Below are positions 30,049 through 42,239 of a stretch of DNA of 64,000 nucleotides, one piece after another; the first letter of the stretch is position 1, and the number at the start of each line of letters is the position of its first letter. The translations under genes and the position numbers were made by a program. Below the pieces are notes generated by a model, which saw nothing but the letters and a program-made list of their open reading frames with translations, did no database searches and was not told the DNA's origin. The stretch is from Rotaria sordida (lineage: Eukaryota; Rotifera; Eurotatoria; Philodinida; Philodinidae), in the NCBI GenBank assembly GCA_905250125.1, contig CAJNOL010000046.1, positions 186,001 through 250,000 on the forward strand, read 5' to 3'.

Positions 30049-32502
30049 CTTTATCCGTTAGACAGTATACATACATACATATATATAAACATATATCAGT
30101 AAAAGATATATTTGAACAATGAAAAAAAAAAGCCATCTACAAGGCAAATGTATACAACCGTGGATTTGTTCATTAGTGAACAACGAGCGATTGATCCCTA
30201 TGTAAGCTATGAAAACAATGTCAATAGTCGTAGAGCTATTCTTAACAAACAAATAATGTCTCTCGACTTGATACATTTATATATCGATATAGTATACTAA
30301 TCTTTCGTCAATTTTGATTTGAATAATCAAGTTCAAGTACAAAACGAAAAAAAAAGAGATTAATAATTGTTATGAAAAAGATATTTATCTTTTCAATAGT
30401 AAAAAATATCGACTCTTTTTCAATTAATAAAACATATTATCAATTATAATGTATATAATTAAAATTTATTTTTTTAAATATTATACGAATACCATAATGA
30501 AATAATTAATTTCAAAAATAAAAAATTTTTTTTGCTGTGAGAATGATCTCTATTGTAATCAAGAGTATCACAATGAATAGACTATCTTCGTGATATATAA
30601 AAACAAAGACACAAAAATTATACTTCTGTCATCAATTATCGAATCTTACTATAACAATATACTAGAAAAACATTTTACTTGAACAACAAACATTTGTCCT
30701 TCTTTTTTTTACCAAGTTTGTTTATTAGAGGCAATCAGAAGAAGTTGTTTAATTTGCTTTGTATAAATTATTTTATCTATAAATAAAATATATCTTTTAT
30801 TTCTAGTTCCATTCGTCATTCCTATCTAGCATACAATCTAATCATTGATCTGATTGCATTCATTTAGTCTAAATTCTATAATATATACATATGTTTAAAC
30901 TTACGCTTCATTAATAAATAATTAATAAATAAGAAACTTATATATATGTATATATATCGAAAATGACTTGATAAGCTTACTTAACATGAATAATTTCTCT
31001 AATTTACTCGAACAAATTGAGATTTAAGTTTAAATTCTCGTGACTGTATACGTGGGCATATTCTACTTTTTACATTTTTCTATGAATAATGTCACGTCAG
31101 CACATATTACATATTAGCACATCCGCCAACTCAGTTTTTTTTTTATTGTCAGCAATATCATTTTATATAATAATTGTTTTGAAACTCTATATTTGTTTTT
31201 CTTTAACATTCTCGCATTCATTAAATTTTTTTATATGATTAGCCTTTGAACATTATGCAAATTAGTTTTTTCTTTTTTTTACTATTTATTCTTTTACAAA
31301 TATATCAGATAAAAGTTAAAAAAGAAAATATTATTACTATGATATCATTTGGTTTAGCTAGAAAATATCGATGACAGTTTTCTAATGTTATATGACATCC
31401 CTAATGTGATGCATTAACGTCATTTGATGTGTTTGTTTCAAGAAATGCTTGATTTTGTTTTATCAATCTATCCTACGTAATTCTATGAAAATTAAACAAT
31501 TTATCAAGTTTTGTTTGTTCAATCAAAATTGACAAATGATAGATGCTTGTATATTTCTTATATTTAAAAATAAATCTAAGTGATACACTTACAAAAAGAA
31601 ACATAGAAATGATATTAGTCGTATATATAAAATATATTCGAACAGTTACATTGATTTCTAGATTATTTTATAAATTCAAAAATAAAATATATATGTACAT
31701 GACGTACTTGAACAATTTATTAATACATAACGAATATTTAACTGTATGTAACTTAATAACAACAAGTAAACAATTAATTTATATTTTCTTTAAACTTTCA
31801 AGACGTAGTTGATTGTATATGAGCATGAGATAAGTTCAGCGACATTATTTTAAAAAACTATGAATTGAATTTTTTTAGTGTATCTAGTAAAGAAAAAATC
31901 ATACAGTAAATTTAATTAGAAGTAGTTCACTCTATATCTGTTTGATAATATGAATATATCGCAAAATCTAGAAAAAAGCTTTCAGTGTAATCCTTAATGC
32001 ATGAGTAAGTTTTATGAATTTGGAAATTATGGAACCCATGAGACTCCATTTAATTTTAAATAATAAGTAGTTTCGAAGTACTCATATGTAACCGTGTGCT
32101 CTTTGTAAAACATTGCGGGGCCACGAATGAAGCAGCTCGACTTGCAGTTGTTCGCTTTTCAAGATTGAATTCCGATGTCAGGGAATTCAAGTAGTGCTGT
32201 TATAGCAAAATCATAAAATGTTGAACTGACTTCGCTTCATTCATACCAATGGATTTTTTTCTAGGTTTTTTTTCCATCGTTCTAGATTTTTCAGACAACA
32301 CAGGCATTTTATCTAATTCTAAATATTTGATCCGTTTATGTAACACTGCTGATAAATAAAATACGCTGTTTTAGTGTTTGTTAGACTCAAACAAATATCT
32401 TGTCAATATAGAATGAAACTTTTTTTTTAGGATAAAGATAAAATTATCATAGCACTAAGTTCTCGATGACATTAAAAAAAACCAACAAAAATGTAATAAT
32501 AA
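30049..32502. other. Intergenic, AT-rich
   Basis: No exon or RNA gene seen. TA-rich microsatellite-like words occur near 30070-30095 and 30940-30960. A short less AT-rich patch at about 32095-32210 has no reading frame worth calling. Confidence 0.45.
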
Positions 32503-32504
32503 TA

Positions 32505-33748
32505 TTGGGTTGGCGAGAAAGTTTTTGCGTTTGTTTTTTTGAAAATTTTATTTTTATTTTTTAACTTCAAGAATACAATTAGCTCTCAAGAATGTAAGCT
32601 CCATTACCGTCTATGACTTGTTGCCAACGTTCTGGTAGAGAAAGGATCCTGCACTCGTAGAAGTCTTGAAACTTTTAGGCAAAGAAGTTGGCAAGGTCCA
32701 TTTTGAGGTCGTTCTCTTCGTCGAATTTTTTCTCACGTAAATAATCAGACATAGAACGGTACAAGTGGTAGTCCATAGGAACTAAGTCTGGAGAATAAGG
32801 TGGATGTGAAACCGTAATCCATCCGAACTTCAATAATTTTTCATGTGTCGACTTTGCAATATGAGGTCTGGCGTTATCATTTAAAAAAGAAATTCTATCC
32901 TGCTTCCCATGGAGTTTTGCTGCAACTCGATCCAATTGTTGACAATAGAGATCAGCAGTGATGTTCCAACCAGTTGAAAGAAGTTCCCCATGAATAATTC
33001 CTTTGAATCCCCACCAGACGCTCAGTCTAATCTTCTTTGGATGAAGTTCATTCTTGGGCGTTGCTATACCTGCTTGTCCAGTTCCTAGCACCTGCCGCTT
33101 GTGCGTATGGTTAACATACAACACCCACTTTTCATCACCAGTAATAAGATTGTGGAGCCATTGATAATTGCGATGAGACGTCATTAATTCCATGCAAGCG
33201 TCAACCCTAAGTTGGAACTGACACGGTGACAACGCATGTGGTATCCAAACACCATATTTCCACGTTTTGCCTAATTCTTTCAGGTGTGTTTCTACTGTAG
33301 CATGAACGCACCCAAGCCGCTCTGCTAAACACCGTGTAGTCAGTCTAGGATCTTCTTCGATGAGTTGCTTCAAAACATCCAAATCCACCTCTAATGGTCT
33401 GCTGGAACGAGGTAAATCGTCGAGTTCTAAATTACCGTTCTTGAACCGATTGAACCAATGTTGCGCTGTACGAATGGAGAGTACATCCTTGCTCATCGTG
33501 CTGCATATGTTTCTGGTTGCTTCGGTTGCTTTGTGACCCAAACAAAATTCATGAAGCAAAAGCACCCAGAGGTCTCTATGAGATATCTTCAATTCTAATT
33601 CAAGATCAACGTCCATATCGATGATTTTGTTATTGTTCGAAAGGAATTCTACCCCCTTTATATACTCTCAGTATGGAAACTTCTAAAACTTTCTTGCCTG
33701 TTCTAGGAAAATTAAAGAAAAAACGTACAAACTTTCTGGCCAACCGAA
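32505..33748 (-). mobile_element. Mariner DNA transposon, 1244 bp, with both terminal inverted repeats
   Basis: The ends are inverted repeats of about 28 bases: left TTGGGTTGGCGAGAAAGTTT and right, read on the minus strand, TTCGGTTGGCCAGAAAGTTT. TA flanks both sides (32503-32504 and 33749-33750), the target duplication typical of mariner. The interior carries one transposase gene on the minus strand. Size, ends and duplication all match a full-length mariner copy. Confidence 0.95.
32675..33616 (-). pseudogene. Mariner transposase, DD34D, ended early by an in-frame stop
   Basis: 313 residues up to a TAA. The N-terminal paired-type helix-turn-helix part (about 12-115, with AQHWFNRFKNGN and DLPRSSRP) is present, followed by the catalytic triad: D161 in TGDEKW, D247 in NDNARPH and D282 in SPDLVPMDYHL, 34 residues apart as in mariner. 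Reading on past the stop at 32675-32677, the same frame continues to 32579 with the usual C-terminus (FYE..., LPERWQQVI, NGAYI), so a single stop codon replaces a residue where mariner proteins normally have Ser. About 31 residues are lost. The rest is intact, which implies a recent insertion. The transposase cuts and pastes its own element at TA sites. Confidence 0.9.
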
Positions 33749-33750
33749 TA

Positions 33751-35550
33751 ATAAACATGTTAAGTCATGAAACAAAATATCTTGTTGTAAATAGTAAAAA
33801 GAATAGACTATCGGCAAAAAAAGAAATATTATTGATAATGAAAAATATTCGACTATGAATCCATCTTCTTTATTTTAAGTACAAATTTTTCTTATTCTTT
33901 AAGATTGCTAAAATGTCTACATTCTATATAAACACCATGCATACATGTATAGATTTTTTAAAGAAAAAAACTCAAATGGTATACGTCTATGGATGATGTA
34001 AAAAGAAATATTGTTATGGATGATGTGTAATAACAGTTCAAGAGTAATCGAATGAAAGTTACCCTCGCGATGAAATTCGTATGAAGACTCCTTTTACATG
34101 CAAACAAGTGTTTTCTTGAATAGTTACTCGAAATAGCCTCTAGTATCTTTAAAGTCTATGTTTAAATAGCCAAAGAACAATGGATACTTACAAATTGAAA
34201 TCATGTTTTAGACGAATGTAACATTTTTCTGTTTAATTATTAAACATGCATATAATTATAATTAATTTAAGCAACAAAAAAGTGTTTTTCCTGTCACGCT
34301 CATATTAACAAACATAGAATATTTCGCACGTAATTGTTTTATTTCCTTACAGAAAAAGAACCTAAGCAGATCTGTGATATACATGAGTTGATCAAAACTC
34401 AACAGAACTCTTTCGACCTTTTTTATTATTTAGGAGTATACTACCATCTTCAAAATGCATACTCACTTTTTTCCTTTTTTTTTTATTAATTAGTTGTTTG
34501 AAATTTTTCTTCATCGTATGTACTTTATATCATTGTAGTAGAAATTCATTTTTAATTCTTTTATAGATAGGCACGTCTTCGTACAATATTATAATTTTAT
34601 AACTTCTAAATAATTTTATCTTATATGATATAATGAAATCTAAACGTTATTAAGAGATCAACTAAAAATATTGGAAATAGATTATTTGGTTTCTCGACCA
34701 TTTTCTCTTTAAATTCGATAATTAAAAATTAGAATCTTTTGGATTTCAACTGTCATTAATGCTAGACCAAGTGAAATATCTATATTCTTGCTTATGGAGA
34801 TAATGTTTTAAGTCATGAGTTAATGGTACATGTAATCAGATTAAACATAGTATGAATGTACTCTTTTATTAAATATCTTTATTTCTATCTTGATCTTAAT
34901 AATCAGACTTGACTGATAGTTTTCTAATTGAAACTTACTAAACATATATTTTGCTTCTTGGAATACTATAAATAATGGTATTTTTTTAATTAATTCTAAT
35001 CTGTATACTGTCAGTAGAAAAAAAAGAACAATTTAATTCGTTAAATTATTGTTTTCCTTGTATATAATTGCGTTGAATCAATTGATATATAAACTTGTCT
35101 GTCTTTTCGTTGATTTAGATAGTTTAGTCATCTTTTAAGAAGACTTTTCTCTTATTAATTGTAAGAATTATTTGAAAAATTATAAAGGCATCTATGAAGA
35201 TTTATTTCTGATGTTGATGCGATGCATGTTATTGAAAATAACTTGAAAAACGCTAGTTTCTCATATTAGGGTGAGTTATAGTAATTGATAATCGGTTAGT
35301 TTGATATTTAGCATGATCAATTCTGATTTTACATCATAACAACAAGTCTCACTACATTCTTATAGTTTCACGAAATCTTTGACTTTTCGTTCTGATGATG
35401 TCGCCAGATCAAGTCAATAGTTTTGTCGCATATGTATGATTACTATTGACGGTTGTTCATGGACAACATAAAGAAAACAAGATTAATGTCTTCCATGTAT
35501 CATCATATTGTTCAAATAACGCACTGACAAAACATCATACAAATATAATC
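33751..35550. other. Intergenic, AT-rich
   Basis: No exon seen between the mariner copy and the next plus-strand gene. The right part should contain that gene's promoter and 5' untranslated region. An in-frame upstream Met exists at 35446, but the codons between it and 35551 do not resemble the family N-terminus. Confidence 0.45.
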
Positions 35551-37334
35551 ATGGCAAAGTCTTCGAAATTAGAAGATTACTGGAGACAAAACAATATTGA
35601 AAGTTTATTGAAAGAATTGACACATACTCTTGCACAACAAATGCCATCCGATCCAGCTGTTGCTATTGTTCAATATCTTCAAAAAAAATTTCCAAAATCA
35701 TTTAAAACATCCGTAGACAATACTAATAATAATAAGAATGCTGACATCGTTTCAAAAACTGTAGCAACTAATTTACAATCACAATCAATCATTTCACCAC
35801 GTTCTAAGGTTAATATAGAAAATACAAATGAGATAAACATGCGAGAACGTCGTGCATCTAATCAAAGTCAAATTAATGGTATTTTTACAATACCAACAGT
35901 TGGATCAACTTGCGATAATTTACCTAAACACGATGTAAATAATGTTTCTTTTTCCATGAAATGAAGAAAGAAAGAAAACCTATAATTTTAATTAATATTT
36001 TTTAGACAACTGATTCAAAACAAGCACTAGATATAAATTTAACAAATCTTGTTTCTACTAATCGTTTAAATCAACAAGCTGTTAAATTAGGAAAAGATAT
36101 TCGATCATATCGTGATATACTTGAACAAGAACTTATTAAACCAATAAAAACAAAATCAAATATATCATCAACAACAAATGCATCGACCTATACAATTTCA
36201 GAAGATTTTCAACGTGAACAACCTTATGTACCACAATTCATTAAATATAAACAACGTATTCATGATAAAAATGAACGTCGTCAACATCGAGAAAAACTTG
36301 CCGAAATAGCTAGACAAGTACGTGATAAAGAACAAATCTTACAATCAGACGAACTTCAACAACAACAACAACAACAGAAATCTCATGATGATGAAAGATT
36401 ATTTCATAATGTATCAGAAAAAAGTGGTACTAAACAAATTCATAAATCATTTGTTAAATCGAAAGAAGAAGAAATATTGAATGATGAAAATATATTTCAA
36501 CCTAGACGAGAAAAATATCGAAATAGATTGTCAAGATCACATTCAGATGCACCTTATAAACGTAGACAATATATGGGAGATTTTAGTTTATCAATGAGAA
36601 AAGGAAATACAAGTTCGATGCCTGTGATACAGTCCGATAGTGTATGTAAAGTATGTGGAAGTATAATTAACAATGATGAAAATCCATCAAAAGTTTATTC
36701 TCAACAAGTTTCGGGTAAGTTCATTCCTTACTTTATACAATCTTAAGTAACATTAATATTCATTATGGTATTTATTTTAGCTATGCAAACAGCACGTTCA
36801 TTCGAACGTCAATCAACAACACGATCAGTAGAATCAAGTATTGGTGTTGTCGATGATTGGTTCGAACCAACATCAGATGTATCCACTCCACAACAAGTAT
36901 TATTATCGACACCGGATGATATAACACCACAAGTAATTGATACAAATCCATTTCAACAAAGTCGCTTTCAACCAATTAATGATAACAATACAGATACTGT
37001 AGGACATCGTCCACCAACAACACCATTAATTAATACTGATTATAAAACAAAGACTAAACAAACGAAAACACCGCGAATGTCGGAATCTGATATTTTTGTA
37101 AAAACACTTGAATCAAACGATCGTCGTTCACCATCATCACGAAGTATATCATCACCAATAACAAATAAACATCAAACTGATACTGCTGAAGTTACTAATC
37201 ATCAATTACCTAAGACTAAGACACATTCATCAACTTTAGCAACACCGACAACAACAATCGTTCCAACTACTCAACGACGAATGTCAGGTTGGGGTGTATG
37301 TGAACATTCTCCTGATGATTCGGATGAAAACTAA
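35551..37334 (+). CDS. RIIa-type dimerization-domain protein, possibly C8orf34-like
   Basis: Three exons (35551-35934, 36006-36714, 36781-37334) join in phase to 548 residues. Residues 1-50 look like an RIIa/DPY-30-type docking and dimerization helix pair (LEDYWRQNNIESLLKELT, then DPAVAIVQYLQKKFP); such domains bind amphipathic helices of A-kinase anchoring or ciliary proteins. The start at MAKSSK was chosen because the domain begins directly there, as in C8orf34. The middle is charged and partly coiled coil (about 190-250, with a poly-Gln stretch), and C342-x2-C345 (VCKVCGS) resembles the CSRC segment of C8orf34. The last exon is Ser/Thr/Pro-rich and disordered. Identity with C8orf34/VEST1 is a moderate guess; the protein-interaction domain is better supported than the orthology. 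Confidence 0.65.
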
Positions 37335-37769
37335 TATTTCATAAATGTAATTCTATCCATTTTCAAAAATATATGAGAGTACTTGAAGACATCAAAAGAA
37401 AAATAATAATAATAATAATAATAATAAACATAGCCAAAAAATATCTGTCTATACACACACGCACATAAGTTTCATTCGAATCTACCAAGAAATTAAAAAG
37501 AAAAGAAAGAAATAGAGAAGATACAAGAAAAAAGAAATAGTGGATATTTGAAGAAAGAAAGAACAATATACATAACAAACTTATTGAGAAGTCAAACACA
37601 CGCACAGACAGAAAAATATTTGAGAATGGCTAATACATGCATAACATAACAAATATGAAACAAGAAACAGGTTTTTTTTTTGTTCATGTTAGTCGAACCA
37701 TTCGAGATGCACTTAGAAGAAAAAAAGATAAAAAATTGAATTTAAAAATTAAATAAAATAAAATTAAAC
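37335..37769. other. Short convergent intergenic region with (AAT)n repeat
   Basis: Lies between the 3' ends of two converging genes. It contains an (AAT)n run at about 37403-37428 and A-rich tracts. It presumably holds both 3' untranslated regions, which may overlap as antisense transcripts. Confidence 0.5.
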
Positions 37770-40700
37770 TTACGTTTGTTTAGTAAAGTGATTTCGAAGA
37801 TTTTGAGGTAATTGAAGTACTGGTGATTTAGCTTCAGTTGTTAATGATGTTGATGAAGATTCTAAATAAATAATAATATTATTTATTTATTTATTTATTT
37901 TCCATAGAAAAATTTTTACGAGCAATTTCTATATCTTGTTCGAATATATTTATATCTGAATTATCTATTGGTGATGATTGTTTATCAATATTTGATGATT
38001 TTCTTTTTAATACAAATCGATTTTGTTTTGTTGGTGTAGTAAATTTATCAATTGAACTTTGACTTGTCGATTGTGATAAAGAATTATAATCATCATCATC
38101 ATCATCATTATTATTCGTATTTGATCCTTTAAATTTTTTATTAGTATAAGCTGGTGAAAGTTTTTCTTTAGTCGATATAATATTTTGATTCTCATTAATT
38201 GCATCAAATACACTTGTTTTAGCTACATCAGATGATGAAAAAAATCGACTACATGTATCATTATCATATTGATTAAATAGAAGTGGTCGTTTGACAATTT
38301 CAATACTTTGAATTAATGATGTATGATATTCAATAGATGATGAAGTTTTTGTTGTAATATCAATTTTATTTTCATTTGATATTGGTAAATACATATTAAG
38401 AATAGTTGAAGATGTTAATGCATCAGATGTTGATTTAGATATTGGATCTGTTTGTGAACGAATTTTTCTTGGTGGTGATGGTGTTGAAAGTTTTTGTTGA
38501 TTTATTGGTGTTGATGTTAATGAAAAGGGTTGAGAACGAATAGCATATTCTTTACTCCAAATTGATTTCAGATGTACTGGAGTACATGATGATAAGCTAG
38601 GTGAACGATACTAATAGAAAGAAAATTTGGTTTTTTTTTTTGTCGAAGAAAAATAACTAAATAATTACTTACTTTCCATTGATTTGGATCAAAATTATCA
38701 ACGATACATTTTGTTTTTACATTTAAATTTCCAATTGCATGTTGAAAAGCAAGTGGTGTGTGATCAAGTCTAAAAAATGAAGATATTATTCGAACAATTT
38801 TATTTTCTTAATTGTTAAGATGTTGGCTATTCGAAATTTGAGCAACACTTTTTATGTTTTTTTGTTATAGTTGAATATAGCCCATCAATTTACTTCTACA
38901 AGATCTAATCACTGAAATACGTCAAAAGTATGAAGTCTCGGTAGCTTCAATATTTATCGGATATTGTTTATTTTTTTAATTTTATTCACTACAGAATTAG
39001 AAAAATCAATTTTTTCGACAAGATAGCAAAACACAATAAATATGGATTCCTATTCAAAGATTCTGAGTGTAAGAACTTCATTTTCACATGAAACAAACAT
39101 CATATTCAGAATCAACGGGAGAATCTGCATCATATAGTATACTCAATATTTGAAATAAATTGTTGTTAAATTTCCACCATAGGGGAAGCGCAGGTTAGAT
39201 GATTCAAAAAAACAGTGAGAGTGTATGAATTGAAGTATTTTTAAATATTGTATAGACTTTTCGATATAGATTTTGAATATTATGTTTGTTTCATTTAGAA
39301 ATGAAGATCTAATAGTCAACATTTCTGAATTAGAAAGGCATATTTATGATGTTGTACTATCATGTTGAAAAACTTGATTTTTTCTAACCCTATAGCAAGT
39401 AAAATCAAAAAAAAAAGAATATCGAATAAATATTGAAGCTCTGAAGACTTGGTGCTTTTGACACAAGTTTTTCCAATTTTATTTAACATAATCTTCCTTA
39501 GTTTCACTATAAAAATATTGTTTGAATAGGTGAAAAATAACATTTTTCGAATTAAATCGACAAGCTCTATGCAACCATGATAAAAAAAAGCATTAAAAAA
39601 ATTTTTTCTTTCTCAAATTTATAATTGCCAACATCTTGCTAACATACTGTCCAGAAAATTTCAGTTGATCATGATCAACATCATCTGGTAATGGATTAAG
39701 TGGTACTTGTTTTCTTTGTATAGGATCATAGACAATTTGATAAAGAAATGCTAAATGTGCTCGTTTAAAACCTGTGATATACTCATCAGTTACACGAAGA
39801 TTTAATTTGCCAAGATTTTGTGGTAATTGTTTAAGAATCTATTTCAAAAAACAAAAACAGAATAATATTTAAAAAAACAAAACACATTATATCAAAATTA
39901 CCAATTCAATATTTGTTACTTGAGTTCTACTCATAATTTTTTTTGCTTTTACTAAACCAATTCCAGTTATATTTTCAAGATAATCACATCCAGATAAAAT
40001 ACACATCCAACGAAAACGTTCAAAACTATCAAGACCAAATTCTTTTTTCAAATCAAATTTTGTTCTTTCAAATAATTCACCATTTCCTTGTTCATCAAGT
40101 TTAAATAAAATCTTAAATTATAAAATATTAACAAAAGAAAATCTGCTTGTGTTTTTTGTTTTTTTGTCTTTTTCATTACTAACATGATGACAACCAAAAA
40201 GAACAAGATCTGAATCTTCTGTTATAACATAATCAGCTATTTTTGCTCTATTTAAATATGCTAATTGAGCATCGGCTTCATATGGTGCAACAATAATATC
40301 GATACCCATAGTTCGAAGAGTCTAAAACAAAAAAAGAAAAATATAATATTAATGTGAAAATAGAAAAAAACAATTGAATTTCATACTCGAATAACATTTA
40401 AAACCATGTCCGGTGTAATTTCAATAGCTTTTTGAAAAAATTGTTCAGCTTCACGAGTTTTACCATGAGCAAGAGCTTTTTGTCCACGTAACCGATTTCT
40501 TTCACGTTCACTTCAAACGAGAGAAAAAAATGAATTGTTTTATATCAATATTCAATATGTTAAACATACTCGCTACGATTAATATTGGTTATTCGTTTCG
40601 CTGGTAATGGTGAACCATCAAAAACCATTATAGGTTTTATCTTCCATTCAAGTAATCTTTCAATAAATCGTGTAACATATTGAACATATCTAAACAAACT

Positions 40701-40903
40701 TATTTAATAACATAATTTAAATGTAGAATTACGTACCTATCAGTCGATTCATTTTGTGCTAATTTTCCAGCACATGCATAAGCACCTCGATGAAGTAAAA
40801 AACTTGTATCAACAGCACAAGTTGTTCCTTGAAATTCAGCATTTTTTATATTAACACGGTGTATAGCTGATTTAAGCAATGGATGAAGACCTTCAATTCC
40901 CAT
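37770..40903 (-). CDS. EXO1: Exonuclease 1 (FEN1/XPG-family 5'-3' exonuclease)
   Basis: Nine exons (40737-40903, 40570-40689, 40387-40510, 40184-40321, 39902-40111, 39648-39838, 38673-38769, 37920-38610, 37770-37861) join in phase to 609 residues. Start [10 protein letters not shown] is the XPG N-terminus. Metal ligands of the family are all visible: D32 (CAVDTSF), D80 (MVFDG), E152 and D154 ([11 protein letters not shown]), D173 and D175 (ITEDSDL), D226 (SGCDYL), followed by the helix-hairpin-helix [13 protein letters not shown]1 resects 5' strands in mismatch repair and double-strand-break repair. The C-terminal half (about 350-609) is Ser-rich and poorly conserved, shorter than the human tail, but ends LPQNLRNHF, weakly like the PCNA-binding/MLH-contact motifs of EXO1 tails. 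One intron (38770-39647) is greatly enlarged by a repeat-ended insertion. The final stop codon sits at 37770-37772. Confidence 0.93.
38814..39645. mobile_element. Possible non-autonomous DNA element inside an EXO1 intron
   Basis: The enlarged intron starts and ends with an inverted repeat: left AAGATGTTGGCTATT...AAATTTGAG (from about 38817), right read on the minus strand CAAGATGTTGGCAATT...AAATTTGAG. The repeats are about 28 bases and imperfect. No transposase frame lies between. Target duplication is unclear (TA or TTA-like words at both ends). The right end reaches within a few bases of the splice donor at 39647. Confidence 0.45.
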
Positions 40904-42239
40904 TGGGGATTTATTTTTTTTGTTGTCCGAGTCTGGCTTATCTCAAAATAGAAACAATAATAACGATCTAGAATAGAATATAAAATCAAATTTAAACGAT
41001 GAAATTTTGAACAACAAATATCGATATATTGAATACATTATATAAAGGATAGATTTAGAAAGAAAAAGAGAAAGAATGGAAATACACATGTTTATCAGAG
41101 AAAATAACAAATCGAAATAAGAAAAAAAAATACGTCATAGTCTAACAGTCATATTCGTTATGGAATCGTTCTTTCCATTTAATAGTGAAAATAAAATCAT
41201 TTTAATCACATTAACTTACCTTATCAATCAGTTAGAAAAATAGATAATTAAGAAAATAGCAAATTTATATTGAAAAACAATGTTAAAAATAGTGTCTTTA
41301 GTTTATTTAGTTATGAAAAGTAAGAATAATGAAAGATATTTATCAATTAACGAGATGAAACTTTGACACAAAAAAAGAATATATCGAATATTTATGTATA
41401 GCAGTTAATACCATTGCTAATATATCATTTTCATATTGAAATGCGTGAAGTTTTGAATGGTGTACATTAATCGAAGTATTTTGTTGGAGTACACTGATTT
41501 TTATTTGAAATAGAGAAGTGCTAGCTAGAAAAATTGCAAAAAAGAAATATTTCTTTTCTAGAAATCAACATTATTGTTCATTTTTTAGAAAAAACTTTTT
41601 ATCAATATCGTTTATTATCAATGTCTCTACGAAGATAATACAAGTACTATTGAACAACATAGTACAATTTAATTAAAAGATAAATTTATTCTTGCAAAAT
41701 ACTAGTCCCAATTACTACATTCGTTGATTTCATAATTAATTTTCCGAAGAGTAAGCAGTACAAGTTTTGCAACGTCCAATGGTAGTAGTTTTGATAGAAT
41801 AGATGATTGAATTCTTTTATCATAATCATGACTGTTAAAAAGATCATCATTTTTATTGATATAAAATTCTGTATTGAATATCTTTCGTTACATTTTATAT
41901 AAAAATGCATTTTAAAGATTCAGATAAGATTCTGTTCTTCTTTTTCTTCTGCATTTTTGTTTTCAATCTCATTCAATATATCAGTCGATCACATAAAAAA
42001 AAAATAACATACAAACACAGAAAAGAAAAAGAAAAACAATATTAAACAGAAGCAAAAACCACATCTGTCTAGAAAAGAAAAAACTCAAAAACTCAATCGC
42101 GATTTGTGTTTAATTAACCAATAAATAGCGGTGTCTCATTTGCTTTATAAAAAGAAAAAAGAAAAGCAAATGCTTGTTAGTTTTTTTTTTATAATACACA
42201 CACTGATATTATTTACAAATGACATAAAATCACATAAGA
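40904..42239. other. Intergenic between EXO1 5' end and DLC1-like 3' end, with an exon-like stretch
   Basis: Mostly AT-rich. On the minus strand, about 41880-41702, one frame reads like real protein (DYDKRIQSSILSKLLPLDVA...KINYEINECSNWD) and ends at a TAG (41702-41704), with an acceptor-like ACAG in front, but I could not connect it to any other exon. Elsewhere I see nothing. Confidence 0.4.
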
